Of a DNA stretch of 64,000 bases, positions 35,432 through 44,118 are shown one piece after another. Source of the stretch: Porticoccaceae bacterium UBA4026 (GTDB lineage Bacteria > Pseudomonadota > Gammaproteobacteria > Pseudomonadales > Porticoccaceae). Numbering within the stretch: position 1 is the first letter of the stretch; every line of letters starts with the position of its first letter. Location of the stretch: assembly GCA_002382445.1 (NCBI GenBank), contig DGAQ01000073.1:77691-141690 (forward strand). Direction: 5' to 3'. The translations under genes were made by a program, and so were the position numbers. A model generated the notes under the pieces. The model was given only the letters and a program-made list of their open reading frames with translations. It was not told the DNA's origin and made no database searches.

Positions 35432-36922
35432 TTATGAAGAACAGCTGACCGAGATAGTTTCAGCCCAATCTGGTGGTAGTCCAGCATACTGCTGTGCTCG
35501 AGGGTGTTCAGCATAGGGATTCTGCAAGACTTCAAGTAACAGATTAACCCCTGAGTAATCGCCTTGCTGGGCTTGCTCTATTACTGCTTGAGCCATGTAA
35601 TTACGTAGAATATATTTGGGATTGGTGGACCACATTTGCTGGCGTCGCTCTTCATCAGTTACAGGTTGCTGGCCTAATCGTTGGTGATATTTTTCGGCCC
35701 AGAAATCAAAGGCTTGGCGATCGATAAACATATCGCGGGCTGCCGTTCTATCGTCGGAAAAGCGGCAAAGATTACGAAAAAACAATGTGTAGTCGACATT
35801 GTTTGATGCCATCAGCTGTAGCAATTGATTAATCAAATCTTCGTCTGTGTCATTGTAATGGGACAGTCCTAACTTGGCTGCCATCAAGCCTCGATACAGG
35901 GTCAGAAATGTTGGTTCGTAGGTTTTTAGAATACTTACTAGTGTCTCAGAGGATATTAATGTCATCAGAGAAGTGGCCAAGGCATTTAGATTCCATAGAC
36001 CGACCGATGGTTGGTTCTTAAAAGAGTAGCGTCCGTTGGCGTCAGAATGGTTACAAATAAAGTCCGGGTTGTAGGCATCTAAAAACCCAAACGGGCCATA
36101 GTCGATGGTGTCGCCCAATATCGACATATTGTCGGTATTCATCACCCCATGGGAAAACCCAACCGCCTGCCAATGGGCAATCATTTTGGCGGTTTCAGTT
36201 ACTGAGTGTGCAAATAGTTTGGCGTATTTTTCATCATCATCGGACCAATCAGGGAAGTGTCGATCAATCACGTAGTTGGCCAGGGCCCTTATCGGTTCAG
36301 ATTGGTTTCGGTAGTGAAAGTGTTCAAAGGAGCCAAAGCGGATATGACTGCGGGCCACACGGCAGACTGTTGCGGCGGATTCCACGTCCTCACGATAGAC
36401 TGGTGTTTTACTCTCAATCAGGCATAGGGCTCTAGTAGTGGCGATACCTAAACCATGCATTGCTTCGGAACAAAGGTATTCTCGAATACTTGAGCGTAAT
36501 ACTGCACGCCCGTCAGCAAAGCGCGAATAGGGTGTTGTGCCCGCGCCTTTGAGTTGAATATCCCAGAGCTCTGATGTGCCAGTAAGGGCATCTTCGACTT
36601 GTAATTCACCTAGGGTCATAGCTCGACCATCGCCTAATTGGCCAGCCCAAACACCAAACTGATGTCCTGAGTAGACCAACGCAATTGGCTGCAGGTTTGC
36701 TACAGAAAAGTCTCCAGCCATCAAGCTCAGCATGGTTTCACCTGCTATATCATCGGGCTTCAGACCAAGATCTTTGGCCAGTTGATCGTTGCTACTTACC
36801 AGTACTGGACCGGACAGTGGATTGGGCGCTACAACACTGTAATGCAAATCACCCTGATCGCTAAAAGCATCAAAAAAGGTATTTTTTAAATCCCTCGCCA
36901 GAGGGAAATTGGTATCCGTCAT
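35432..36922 (-). CDS. selO: Protein adenylyltransferase SelO (YdiU)
   Basis: A pseudokinase-fold AMPylase of 496 residues (UPF0061). The N-terminal YSGHQFGVWAGQLGDGRA block, the KGAGTTPYSRFADGRAVLRSSIRE block, MNTDNMSILGDTIDYGPFG (metal and nucleotide site) and the C-terminal PPDWAETISVSCSS are diagnostic. The end is Cys-Ser-Ser, without selenocysteine. I prefer ATG 36922; ATG 36952 would overlap the upstream gene by 26 bases. SelO modifies redox proteins and responds to oxidative stress. Same strand as the strictosidine synthase-like gene. Confidence 0.93.
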   Translation of the reverse strand: MTDTNFPLARDLKNTFFDAFSDQGDLHYSVVAPNPLSGPVLVSSNDQLAKDLGLKPDDIAGETMLSLMAGDFSVANLQPIALVYSGHQFGVWAGQLGDGRAMTLGELQVEDALTGTSELWDIQLKGAGTTPYSRFADGRAVLRSSIREYLCSEAMHGLGIATTRALCLIESKTPVYREDVESAATVCRVARSHIRFGSFEHFHYRNQSEPIRALANYVIDRHFPDWSDDDEKYAKLFAHSVTETAKMIAHWQAVGFSHGVMNTDNMSILGDTIDYGPFGFLDAYNPDFICNHSDANGRYSFKNQPSVGLWNLNALATSLMTLISSETLVSILKTYEPTFLTLYRGLMAAKLGLSHYNDTDEDLINQLLQLMASNNVDYTLFFRNLCRFSDDRTAARDMFIDRQAFDFWAEKYHQRLGQQPVTDEERRQQMWSTNPKYILRNYMAQAVIEQAQQGDYSGVNLLLEVLQNPYAEHPRAQQYAGLPPDWAETISVSCSS

Positions 36923-36926
36923 AGTT

Positions 36927-38021
36927 TTATTCAACAGCTTCAAGGCCGACATCTTGCCAGCTAATTCTAGCTAGGTTGTCTGCATGTAGACTACTAATAT
37001 AAAGCCAATCGTACGTTTCCAGTGCGCCGGTATTGGTGTGATACTGGCCATCCGGGTCTTGCAGTGACGTCAGTATCTCTCCTTGTCCAGTCATAGCAAA
37101 TATATGGCTATAGGGTACTGCCTGAGGGCGCATGAAGGGAGGTAGGCGCTGGAATATCTTTCGCATTAGGGGAGAAGCCGACAAATCATCTAGCGGTTTA
37201 CTGCGTGGCGATACCAACCCTACCCAAAAGCGTCCATCGTTGCCACGGACAACATTGTCTGGAAAGCCAGGCAGATTATCGATTAACACTTCTGATTGCC
37301 CCCTCTTGTCACCCTGCAGCCAATACTTGTGAATACGATAGGAGCCGGTCTCATTGACGAGAACAAACTGGCTATCAGCATCTACCGCAACACCATTGGC
37401 AAAGTTTAGGCCATCCATTAACATTCTTGTTGTCTGATCTACGGGATCATACACAAGAAGACGGCCATGGCCGCCGTGCTCCATAGTATCTAAAAGACTC
37501 GCGGCATAGGTTCCACCATTGGTTTGAGCGCCAAATTTGGTTGATGCATCACTAAAGTAAATTTTACCATCAGCAGCGACATCAAGATCATCGGCGTAAT
37601 CGATATCGGTGCCATCCACAGTGCGGGTTAGCAATGAAATATCCCCAGCAGGAGACACCGTCAATAAGCCCTTGTAGGCATCCGCTATTAGCAGGTTGTT
37701 ATTCGCATCAAAAACTATTCCTAGGGGACTTCCTTGGGTATTCACCCACTTAACTTGCTCTCCTGTGTCTTGATTGTATCGCACAATCCAGCCTTCACGA
37801 GTGGTGGCGTACACCTCATTACCTAAGAGGGCGAGGCCTTCGGGCCCATGGGTATCAGGTAAATTAATAATCTCAATGGCATCTAACCGGGAGTTTTGTG
37901 CAAAATCGTCTACAAATCCTTTGTCCGCAGGAGCGTTCCAGCTAACAGGTTCCACTGGAACGGGCCATAACAGCACATAACCTGCGAGAATTGTGGTGAC
38001 GAATAATACTTTTTTAAACAT
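36927..38021 (-). CDS. SMP-30/strictosidine synthase-like beta-propeller protein
   Basis: A 364-residue six-bladed beta-propeller of the SMP-30/gluconolactonase/LRE and strictosidine synthase-like group. The segments GPEGLALLGNEVYATTREGWIVR, LDVAADGKIYFSDASTKFG, LNFANGVAVDADSQFVLVNETGSYRIHKYWL and LPGFPDNVVRGNDGRFWVGL are typical. The first 20 residues form a hydrophobic leader, so it is probably exported or anchored. Reaction unknown; lactonase activity is possible. selO follows within a few bases. Confidence 0.85.
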   Translation of the reverse strand: MFKKVLFVTTILAGYVLLWPVPVEPVSWNAPADKGFVDDFAQNSRLDAIEIINLPDTHGPEGLALLGNEVYATTREGWIVRYNQDTGEQVKWVNTQGSPLGIVFDANNNLLIADAYKGLLTVSPAGDISLLTRTVDGTDIDYADDLDVAADGKIYFSDASTKFGAQTNGGTYAASLLDTMEHGGHGRLLVYDPVDQTTRMLMDGLNFANGVAVDADSQFVLVNETGSYRIHKYWLQGDKRGQSEVLIDNLPGFPDNVVRGNDGRFWVGLVSPRSKPLDDLSASPLMRKIFQRLPPFMRPQAVPYSHIFAMTGQGEILTSLQDPDGQYHTNTGALETYDWLYISSLHADNLARISWQDVGLEAVE

Positions 38022-38178
38022 AACTAATTCCTTTTTGTCGTTATTTCATCGGCATTATGGTGCGCTACTGGACGTGGTTAAGCAACCTCGTTAGTTTCGC
38101 TTGGTGTGCTGTCGCTGGTGAGGTAAAATACCGGCTAAGATAGTCCCGCAATCGTTCATAAGGTAGTTAGTAAATCCC

Positions 38179-39274
38179 ATGGAAGTTAATCCCCTTTATA
38201 CCGCTTTAGATGACCTTCAGACACGTACCGATGTGCTAAGGGGGTATCTTTGACTACGAAAATCGAAAAGAACGTCTTGCTGAGGTTGAGCTAGAGTTAG
38301 GTGAACCTGATGTCTGGAATAAACCTGAGCAGGCCCAGGATTTAGGGCGTGAGCGGTCCTCATTAGAGCTTGTTGTAAAAACCATTGAAGATCTAGATTC
38401 TGGCGTTGCCGATGCCCGTGAACTATTGGGTATGGCGGTGGAAGAGGATGATGAAGACACGGTAGCCGATGTTGAGGCGGAAATGGCTGCTCTTGAGACT
38501 CAATTAGCTAAGCTAGAATTTCGTCGTATGTTCTCTGGTGATATGGATCAAAATAACGCGTTTTTGGAGATACAGTCCGGTTCGGGTGGCACCGAGGCTC
38601 AAGACTGGGCTGAGATGCTGTTGCGCATGTACCTTCGTTGGGCCGATGACAAAGGGTTTAAGTCTGAGCTAGTCGAGTGTTCTGCTGGCGATGTGGCCGG
38701 TATTAAAAGCGCCACGGTCGAGGTGTCTGGCGAATATGCCTTTGGCTGGTTGCGCACCGAAATTGGTGTTCATCGCTTAGTACGCAAATCACCCTTTGAT
38801 TCGGGTAATCGACGCCATACTTCATTTGCTGCAGTGTTTGTCTCTCCTGAAATCGATGACAATATTGATATTGAAATAGATCCCTCTGATGTGCGCACAG
38901 ATACTTATCGGGCCTCTGGAGCAGGAGGTCAGCACATTAACAAAACTGACTCTGCGGTGCGACTTACCCACGGGCCCAGTGGTATAGTGGTGCAGTGTCA
39001 GAGCCAGCGATCTCAGCATCAAAATCGTGACAAATGTTGGCAAATGTTGCGCGCTAAACTCTACGAGTTAGAGGTGAGTAAACGCCAAGAGGCGGCTCAG
39101 GCGACAGAAGACACTAAGTCTGACATTGGCTGGGGTAGTCAAATTCGTTCCTATGTCTTAGATGATGCGAGGATTAAAGACTTACGTACAAATATAGAAA
39201 CGCGCAATACTCAAGCAGTGTTGGACGGAAAGCTAGACCAATTTATAGTTGCTTCGCTTAAAGCGGGGCTTTAA
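38179..39274 (+). CDS. prfB: Peptide chain release factor 2 (programmed +1 frameshift)
   Basis: RF2 recognises UAA and UGA. The first 24 codons run from ATG 38179 to an in-frame TGA at 38251-38253. The frame then shifts by +1, so reading resumes at GAC 38252 and ends at 39274, total 364 residues, equal to E. coli RF2. The SPF stop-codon motif (KSPFDSGNRRH) and the GGQ catalytic motif (GAGGQHINKTDS) are present. Ignoring the frameshift would miss the N-terminus. lysS follows by 27 bases, the usual prfB–lysS pair. Confidence 0.97.
38239..38254 (+). promoter_or_regulatory. RF2 autoregulatory frameshift signal
   Basis: AGGGGGTATCTTTGAC: an internal Shine-Dalgarno-like AGGGGG, a spacer TAT, the slippery CTT and the TGA followed by C. 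This is the same signal as in E. coli prfB. When RF2 is scarce the ribosome slips +1; when it is plentiful it stops. Confidence 0.96.
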
Positions 39275-39301
39275 AAGTCACCACTAATATACAGAGTAAC
39301 C

Positions 39302-40795
39302 ATGACTGATCAACAGGACGAAAACAAACTGATTGCCGAACGCCGCGCGAAACTTGATGTATTGCGAACTCAAGAGGGCGCCACTTTCCCTAATCAGTTC
39401 CATCCAGCTCAACGTGCTAATGAGCTGCAAGTAGGCTTTGGCGATCAATCCAAAGAGCAGCTAGAGGTTTTGGGTAAGGTGGTTAGTATTGCCGGGCGAG
39501 TGATTCGCAATCGTGGTGCTTTTATTGTTGTGCAAGACAGCTCAGGTCAAATTCAGCTGTATGTGACTAAGGATGCACGACCTTTTGCAAAGTCATTGGA
39601 CTTGGGTGATATCGTTGGTATTACGGGCGTACTACATAAGTCGGGTAAGGGTGATCTTTATGTGCAAATGGACGAGTATTTGCTGCTGACTAAAGCGCTA
39701 CGTCCTCTGCCGGATAAGTTTCACGGGCTTGCCGACCAAGAAATGCGTTACCGTCAGCGCTACGTTGACTTAATCGTTAATCCTGATGTCCGCAATACTT
39801 TCCGCATTCGCTCCAAGGTGGTGGACTTTATTCGGCGCTATCTTAATGATGCTGATTATCTTGAAGTTGAAACTCCGATGTTACAGGTGATACCTGGTGG
39901 CGCCGTGGCGCGACCTTTTGTTACCCACCATAATGCGTTGGATATCGACATGTATCTGCGAATAGCGCCAGAATTGTATCTCAAGCGCTTAGTTGTTGGT
40001 GGCTTTGAGCGGGTTTATGAGATTAATCGTAACTTCAGAAATGAAGGCCTTTCAACACGCCATAACCCTGAATTTACAATGCTCGAGTTCTATCAAGCCT
40101 ACGCTGACTTTAATGACCTGATGAATTTGACTGAAGATATGTTACGTAAAATGGCTACCGAGGTATTGGGTTCGACTAAAGTAGTGAATACGATTAGAGA
40201 TGCTCAAGGTGATATTCAGAGTGAAACCCATTATGACTTTGCTGACGCTTTTATTCGCCTGTCGGTGTTTGATTCTATATTGCAGTACAACCCTGATATA
40301 ACAGCTGAACAGCTTATCGATGAAGCTGGCGCGCGCAAGATTGCTGCTGACTTACATATCCCGCTAAAAGACAGTTGGGGCTTGGGCAAGGTGCAAATTG
40401 AGATATTTGAAAAAACCGTTGAGCATCTATTGGAGCAACCGACGTTTATTACTATGTATCCGGCAGAAGTCTCACCCTTGGCGCGACGCAATGATAATAA
40501 CCCTTTTGTGGCTGACCGTTTTGAATTTTTTGTCGGCGGCCGCGAAATTGCTAATGGCTTCTCAGAACTCAACGATCCGGAAGATCAAGAAGCTCGTTTT
40601 AGGCAGCAGGTAGCTGAAAAGGATGCGGGTGATGATGAGGCGATGCACTTTGATGCGGACTATATTCGCGCCCTGGAGTACGGCATGCCGCCCACGGCAG
40701 GCGAAGGCATCGGTATTGATCGTCTGGTGATGCTTTTAACTGACTCTCCATCAATTAGGGATGTATTGTTGTTTCCTCACATGCGGCCGGAGTAG
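39302..40795 (+). CDS. lysS: Lysyl-tRNA synthetase, class II
   Basis: A 497-residue class II aminoacyl-tRNA synthetase. An N-terminal OB-fold anticodon-binding domain (about 60-150) is followed by the catalytic domain. Motif 1 sits in VETPMLQVIPGGA, motif 2 in FRNEGLSTRHNPEFTMLEFY and motif 3 in GEGIGIDRLVMLLT. Length agrees with E. coli LysS (505). The gene lies 27 bases after prfB. A 350-base gap without a gene follows. Confidence 0.97.
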   Translation: MTDQQDENKLIAERRAKLDVLRTQEGATFPNQFHPAQRANELQVGFGDQSKEQLEVLGKVVSIAGRVIRNRGAFIVVQDSSGQIQLYVTKDARPFAKSLDLGDIVGITGVLHKSGKGDLYVQMDEYLLLTKALRPLPDKFHGLADQEMRYRQRYVDLIVNPDVRNTFRIRSKVVDFIRRYLNDADYLEVETPMLQVIPGGAVARPFVTHHNALDIDMYLRIAPELYLKRLVVGGFERVYEINRNFRNEGLSTRHNPEFTMLEFYQAYADFNDLMNLTEDMLRKMATEVLGSTKVVNTIRDAQGDIQSETHYDFADAFIRLSVFDSILQYNPDITAEQLIDEAGARKIAADLHIPLKDSWGLGKVQIEIFEKTVEHLLEQPTFITMYPAEVSPLARRNDNNPFVADRFEFFVGGREIANGFSELNDPEDQEARFRQQVAEKDAGDDEAMHFDADYIRALEYGMPPTAGEGIGIDRLVMLLTDSPSIRDVLLFPHMRPE

Positions 40796-41145
40796 TTCCG
40801 CGTCACGAAGACTGTATTAGTCTCTACCAAACCTTGTGCGCCTCCACAGGCTGAGCCTCTAAAGGGTAAAATAACTAGCTTTCATCTTTTAGCATTTTAG
40901 CTATAAATAGCTATTTGTATTTACATAGTGATCTATTCAGAATCACCTAGTGTATACGCCAAGATGCCTTAATCAGAGAGTTTGTAGATACTTAATTCGT
41001 TGCTTATAAGTATAAATATCGTATTTGGTTATAACTTGCTCTTGAACTGCTTATTTAAAGAGCACTAATTACTATAAGGACTACATCAGTCGATAGTATC
41101 GATTGATAGGGTCATGAATGATCAAAATTCTGGAGGGACTAGGCG
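40796..41145. other. 350-base AT-rich gap between lysS and the small orphan gene
   Basis: No gene or tRNA is visible. It contains GACT-GTATT-AGTC near 40808-40823, AGGCT-G-AGCCT near 40849-40859, and the perfect interrupted palindrome TCGATA-G-TATCGA at 41090-41102, 30 bases upstream of the orphan gene's GGAGGG ribosome site. The first two are too short to call a terminator. It probably carries the orphan gene's promoter. Confidence 0.4.
41090..41102. promoter_or_regulatory. Palindrome upstream of the orphan gene
   Basis: TCGATA-G-TATCGA is a perfect six-base-arm inverted repeat, in the right place for an operator of the gene starting at 41146. No regulator is known for it. Confidence 0.35.
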
Positions 41146-41478
41146 TTGAGAATGACTGCGTTAGCTGTACTTTTACTGATTGCTTCGGCCTTTATCGAGA
41201 TCAAAAGCGATGATTTCGGGTCGTTCGAATCCTCCTCAGTGATCATACGTTCTGAAAAGTTAGTTGGTGCGACAATTACTATTGGGGAAATCTCTTTACT
41301 AGTTTCAGAAGCAGATCTTATAGTGGATAAGCGACAAAGCCAAAGTTTGGAGATGGTTATTTTACAGGTTTCTGCAGGGATGCACAGTGTGACCATCACT
41401 GATTCAGGCAAGCCCCTATTGAGAATCAGACTTAGTGTTCAATCAGGACAGTCTCGAGAACTACGTCTTAGAAGATAG
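41146..41478 (+). CDS. Small exported or membrane-anchored protein of unknown function
   Basis: I do not recognise this 110-residue protein. The first 17 residues (MRMTALAVLLLIASAFI) form a hydrophobic leader, and the rest is beta-rich. The GATITIG segment and the C-terminal VSAGMHSVTITDSGK...VQSGQSRELRLRR stretch look like a PEGA-type beta repeat, but this is weak. A GGAGGG sits 8 bases before TTG 41146; ATG 41152 is a worse alternative. No same-strand partner is adjacent: lysS is 350 bases upstream and the next gene is convergent. Codon use looks ordinary. Product is real with moderate probability. Confidence 0.6.
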   Translation: MRMTALAVLLLIASAFIEIKSDDFGSFESSSVIIRSEKLVGATITIGEISLLVSEADLIVDKRQSQSLEMVILQVSAGMHSVTITDSGKPLLRIRLSVQSGQSRELRLRR

Positions 41479-41551
41479 ACCTGTTGCCTCTCGGCCATTA
41501 CTTTCACCCCAAAATATGTTCTATCAATAGGTTTCTGGTAACCCTAAAAAT

Positions 41552-42778
41552 CTAGTTGCCCGATGGAATATCCTTAAATGCTAGCCCTTTATCGGCTCGA
41601 GGATCTTGAGGTAACCCTAGTACTCGTTCGGCTATGATATTTCTCAGTATTTCGTCTGTGCCGCCAGCAATGCGTAATCCGGCAGAGCCAAGCCAAGCAT
41701 CGTGAAAACTCTGTACATCGGCATCGTCGGTTTTTAGCATACCGGCCATATCTAGGGAGTCGATACCAAAATTACCAATAGCTTGCAGTTTATTAGCACT
41801 GACCACCTTGGTGATTGAGGCCTCAGGTCCCGGAGTGTCGCCTTTAGAAAGGGCGGACATGGTTCGCAGCTTGGTATTTTTTAAACCGCTGGCCTGGCAG
41901 TACCAGTCAGCAATAGATTCGCGCACCCCACGGTTTTTAATCAGAGGTTGGCCGTGATCGTCCTGACCTTGGGCCCATTCAAACGCCTCTTTGGCATCAG
42001 TACCATTGGCATCACCTACAGCAAGTCGCTCATTCATCAAAGTAGTAATAGCGACTCTCCAGCCATCACCAATAGCCCCCAGTCTTTGGCTATCTGGGAT
42101 TCGGACATCATTAAAATACACCTCATTGAAGGAAGAGCCGCCGGTGATCTGCTTGATCGGTTTGATGTCAATGCCGGGTGATTTCATATCAATAAAGAAA
42201 AAGGTCATCCCTGCGTGCTTTTCGACATTGGGGTCATGTCTAACCACGATTATGCCGTAGTCACAAAAATGAGCCCCTGAGGTCCAGACTTTTTGGCCAT
42301 TAATAATCCAATCATCCCCATCTTGAACCGCTTTACTGCGTAAACCTGCAACGTCGGATCCGGCTGAGGGTTCTGAGAAGAGCTGGCACCATATTTCTTC
42401 CCCTGCCGCCATCGGAGGTAGATATCGGGATTTTTGTTGGTCCGATGCATACTGCATCATTACCGGCCCAGCCATACCTAAGCCAATTTCATAGACACCG
42501 TGGGGCACATTAAATTTTGCTTCTTCCTGGCTCCAAATAATTCTCTCAATGGCCGAGGCTTCTAGGCCGCCATAGTGTTTTGGCCAATGTAACATTGCCC
42601 AGCCGGCATCAAACTTCTTTTTCTGCCAAGCCCTGGCGGAATTTAGGAAGTCTTGTTCGTCTACTTTGCCGTATCGCTGGTCATTACCAGCACCGCCCTT
42701 AAGCCGAGCATTCTCTTCTAACCAGTCTCTGCATGTAGCTCTGAATGCGGCTTCTTGGTGAGTATCATTGAAATCCAT
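41552..42778 (-). CDS. Acyl-CoA dehydrogenase family protein, subunit A
   Basis: A 408-residue flavoprotein of the acyl-CoA dehydrogenase fold. CQLFSEPSAGSDVAGL and the WIINGQKVWTSGA block form the FAD and substrate region, followed by the C-terminal RIAGGTDEILRNIIAERVLGLP. The position that carries the catalytic Glu in MCAD (YEGT) reads AGGT, so it does not have the usual base there. It follows the second dehydrogenase on the same strand, nine bases apart. The two may form a heteromeric enzyme like FadE28–FadE29; that is inference. Substrate not known. Confidence 0.85.
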   Translation of the reverse strand: MDFNDTHQEAAFRATCRDWLEENARLKGGAGNDQRYGKVDEQDFLNSARAWQKKKFDAGWAMLHWPKHYGGLEASAIERIIWSQEEAKFNVPHGVYEIGLGMAGPVMMQYASDQQKSRYLPPMAAGEEIWCQLFSEPSAGSDVAGLRSKAVQDGDDWIINGQKVWTSGAHFCDYGIIVVRHDPNVEKHAGMTFFFIDMKSPGIDIKPIKQITGGSSFNEVYFNDVRIPDSQRLGAIGDGWRVAITTLMNERLAVGDANGTDAKEAFEWAQGQDDHGQPLIKNRGVRESIADWYCQASGLKNTKLRTMSALSKGDTPGPEASITKVVSANKLQAIGNFGIDSLDMAGMLKTDDADVQSFHDAWLGSAGLRIAGGTDEILRNIIAERVLGLPQDPRADKGLAFKDIPSGN

Positions 42779-42787
42779 GTGCGCCCC

Positions 42788-43909
42788 TTAATCTAAACTA
42801 TTGAGATTAGATCTTTCTAATCCGCTGACGAGTTTCTCTTTCCATGCTGCAAGGGATCCTATATTCAATGATAGTAACTTTGATCGCCTATAAAACAGAT
42901 GACAGTCGTATTCCCAGGTAAATCCGTTGCCGCCGTGGGTTTGTATATTTTCTTTAGAACAAAACTGAAAGGCTTCTGTTGCGCTGACTCTCGCTGTGGC
43001 TGCGGCCACCTCTAGCTCAGTCGAATCATTCAACAAAGCCCAAGCAGCATAGTAGGTATTTGATTTGGCCAGGGTAAGTCCGATATACATGTCAGCAAGC
43101 TTGTGCTTTATAGCTTGATAGGAACCAATAGCCCGGCCAAAGGCAAACCGCTGTTTGGCGTAAGCATTGGCCATATCTAGTGTTGCTTGGGCACCGCCAA
43201 TTTGTTCAAAGCTGAAGAGCACGGCTGCTTGATTAAGGATGTTTTGCAGAAGGGCCCAACCATCTCCAGCATTACTCAACAGTTGACTATTGGCATTATT
43301 AAACTCAATTAAAGAGTGACCCCGGCTATTATCAATAGTGTCTTGGTCCTGTACTTCACAGTTATTATTAATTAGATCAACCAGTCTTAAGTCGATGCCT
43401 GTCTTGCTCTTACAGATAACCAGTACATGAGTTGCAACGCTAGCGTCGGGAACGGCTATTTTTGTTCCAATTATTTGGTTGTTGTCGACGCTGACCTTAA
43501 TATTGCTCGCGGTTGGTGCAAACAATTGCTCAGTAATCGCTAGGGTGCCCACACATTCTCCAGAGATTAACTTAGGCAATATCTCACTTTTAATCTGTTC
43601 ATCAGCAAACTTTATGATGGCCTCTGTAAACAGATAAACCGATGATGAAAAGGGAACTGGAGCCAATGATCGGCCTAACTCTTCGGCAATCACGCAGAGT
43701 TCTAAGTAACCTAACCCTAAGCCCCCATAGAGCTCAGGGATACGAATACCTGTCCATCCCATCGCCAGCACTTTTGCCCACAGATCTTTATCGTACTGCT
43801 GCTTGGTATCAAGAACTGAGCGGCTTCTTTGTAAGGATTGTTCTTTTTCAAGGAATTTACGCGCTTCGGATTGAAGAAATTTTTGGTCATCTGAAAAATC
43901 CAGGTTCAT
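42788..43909 (-). CDS. Acyl-CoA dehydrogenase family protein, subunit B
   Basis: A 373-residue acyl-CoA dehydrogenase-fold protein, shorter and more divergent than its neighbour. The N-terminal helical domain, the GYLELCVIAEELGRSLAPVPF block, QRFAFGRAIGSYQAIKHKLADMY and the C-terminal THGGNGFTWEYDCHLFYRRS identify the family. The last motif, with its Trp-Glu pair, is common in partners of heteromeric ACADs. It lies first in a two-gene operon with the 408-residue enzyme. Probably acts in degradation of a branched, cyclic or sterol-like acyl-CoA, but substrate is inference. Confidence 0.83.
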   Translation of the reverse strand: MNLDFSDDQKFLQSEARKFLEKEQSLQRSRSVLDTKQQYDKDLWAKVLAMGWTGIRIPELYGGLGLGYLELCVIAEELGRSLAPVPFSSSVYLFTEAIIKFADEQIKSEILPKLISGECVGTLAITEQLFAPTASNIKVSVDNNQIIGTKIAVPDASVATHVLVICKSKTGIDLRLVDLINNNCEVQDQDTIDNSRGHSLIEFNNANSQLLSNAGDGWALLQNILNQAAVLFSFEQIGGAQATLDMANAYAKQRFAFGRAIGSYQAIKHKLADMYIGLTLAKSNTYYAAWALLNDSTELEVAAATARVSATEAFQFCSKENIQTHGGNGFTWEYDCHLFYRRSKLLSLNIGSLAAWKEKLVSGLERSNLNSLD

Positions 43910-44118
43910 AGTCTTATACTTTTTTTCAGTTATCTTATTATTGTTTAAGGGCTCTAGAATATAGTTCTATTTCAGCTAAATACAAGGCATGCTCTTGATT
44001 TGGTGCTCCAAATTACTACGAACAGACTATGCTGGGCAGATTTAGAAATAACCAAATCTTAGCTGCTACATAGTTTGTGAGATTATTGTTTATTTCAAGA
44101 GAATAATAATCGAACAGC

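Noticed and set aside
41114..41149. An 11-codon reading (MNDQNSGGTRR) whose stop overlaps the TTG start of the orphan gene
   Set aside because: It looks like a leader peptide but AGGG is only two bases from its ATG, and nothing in its sequence suggests attenuation. It may simply be chance.
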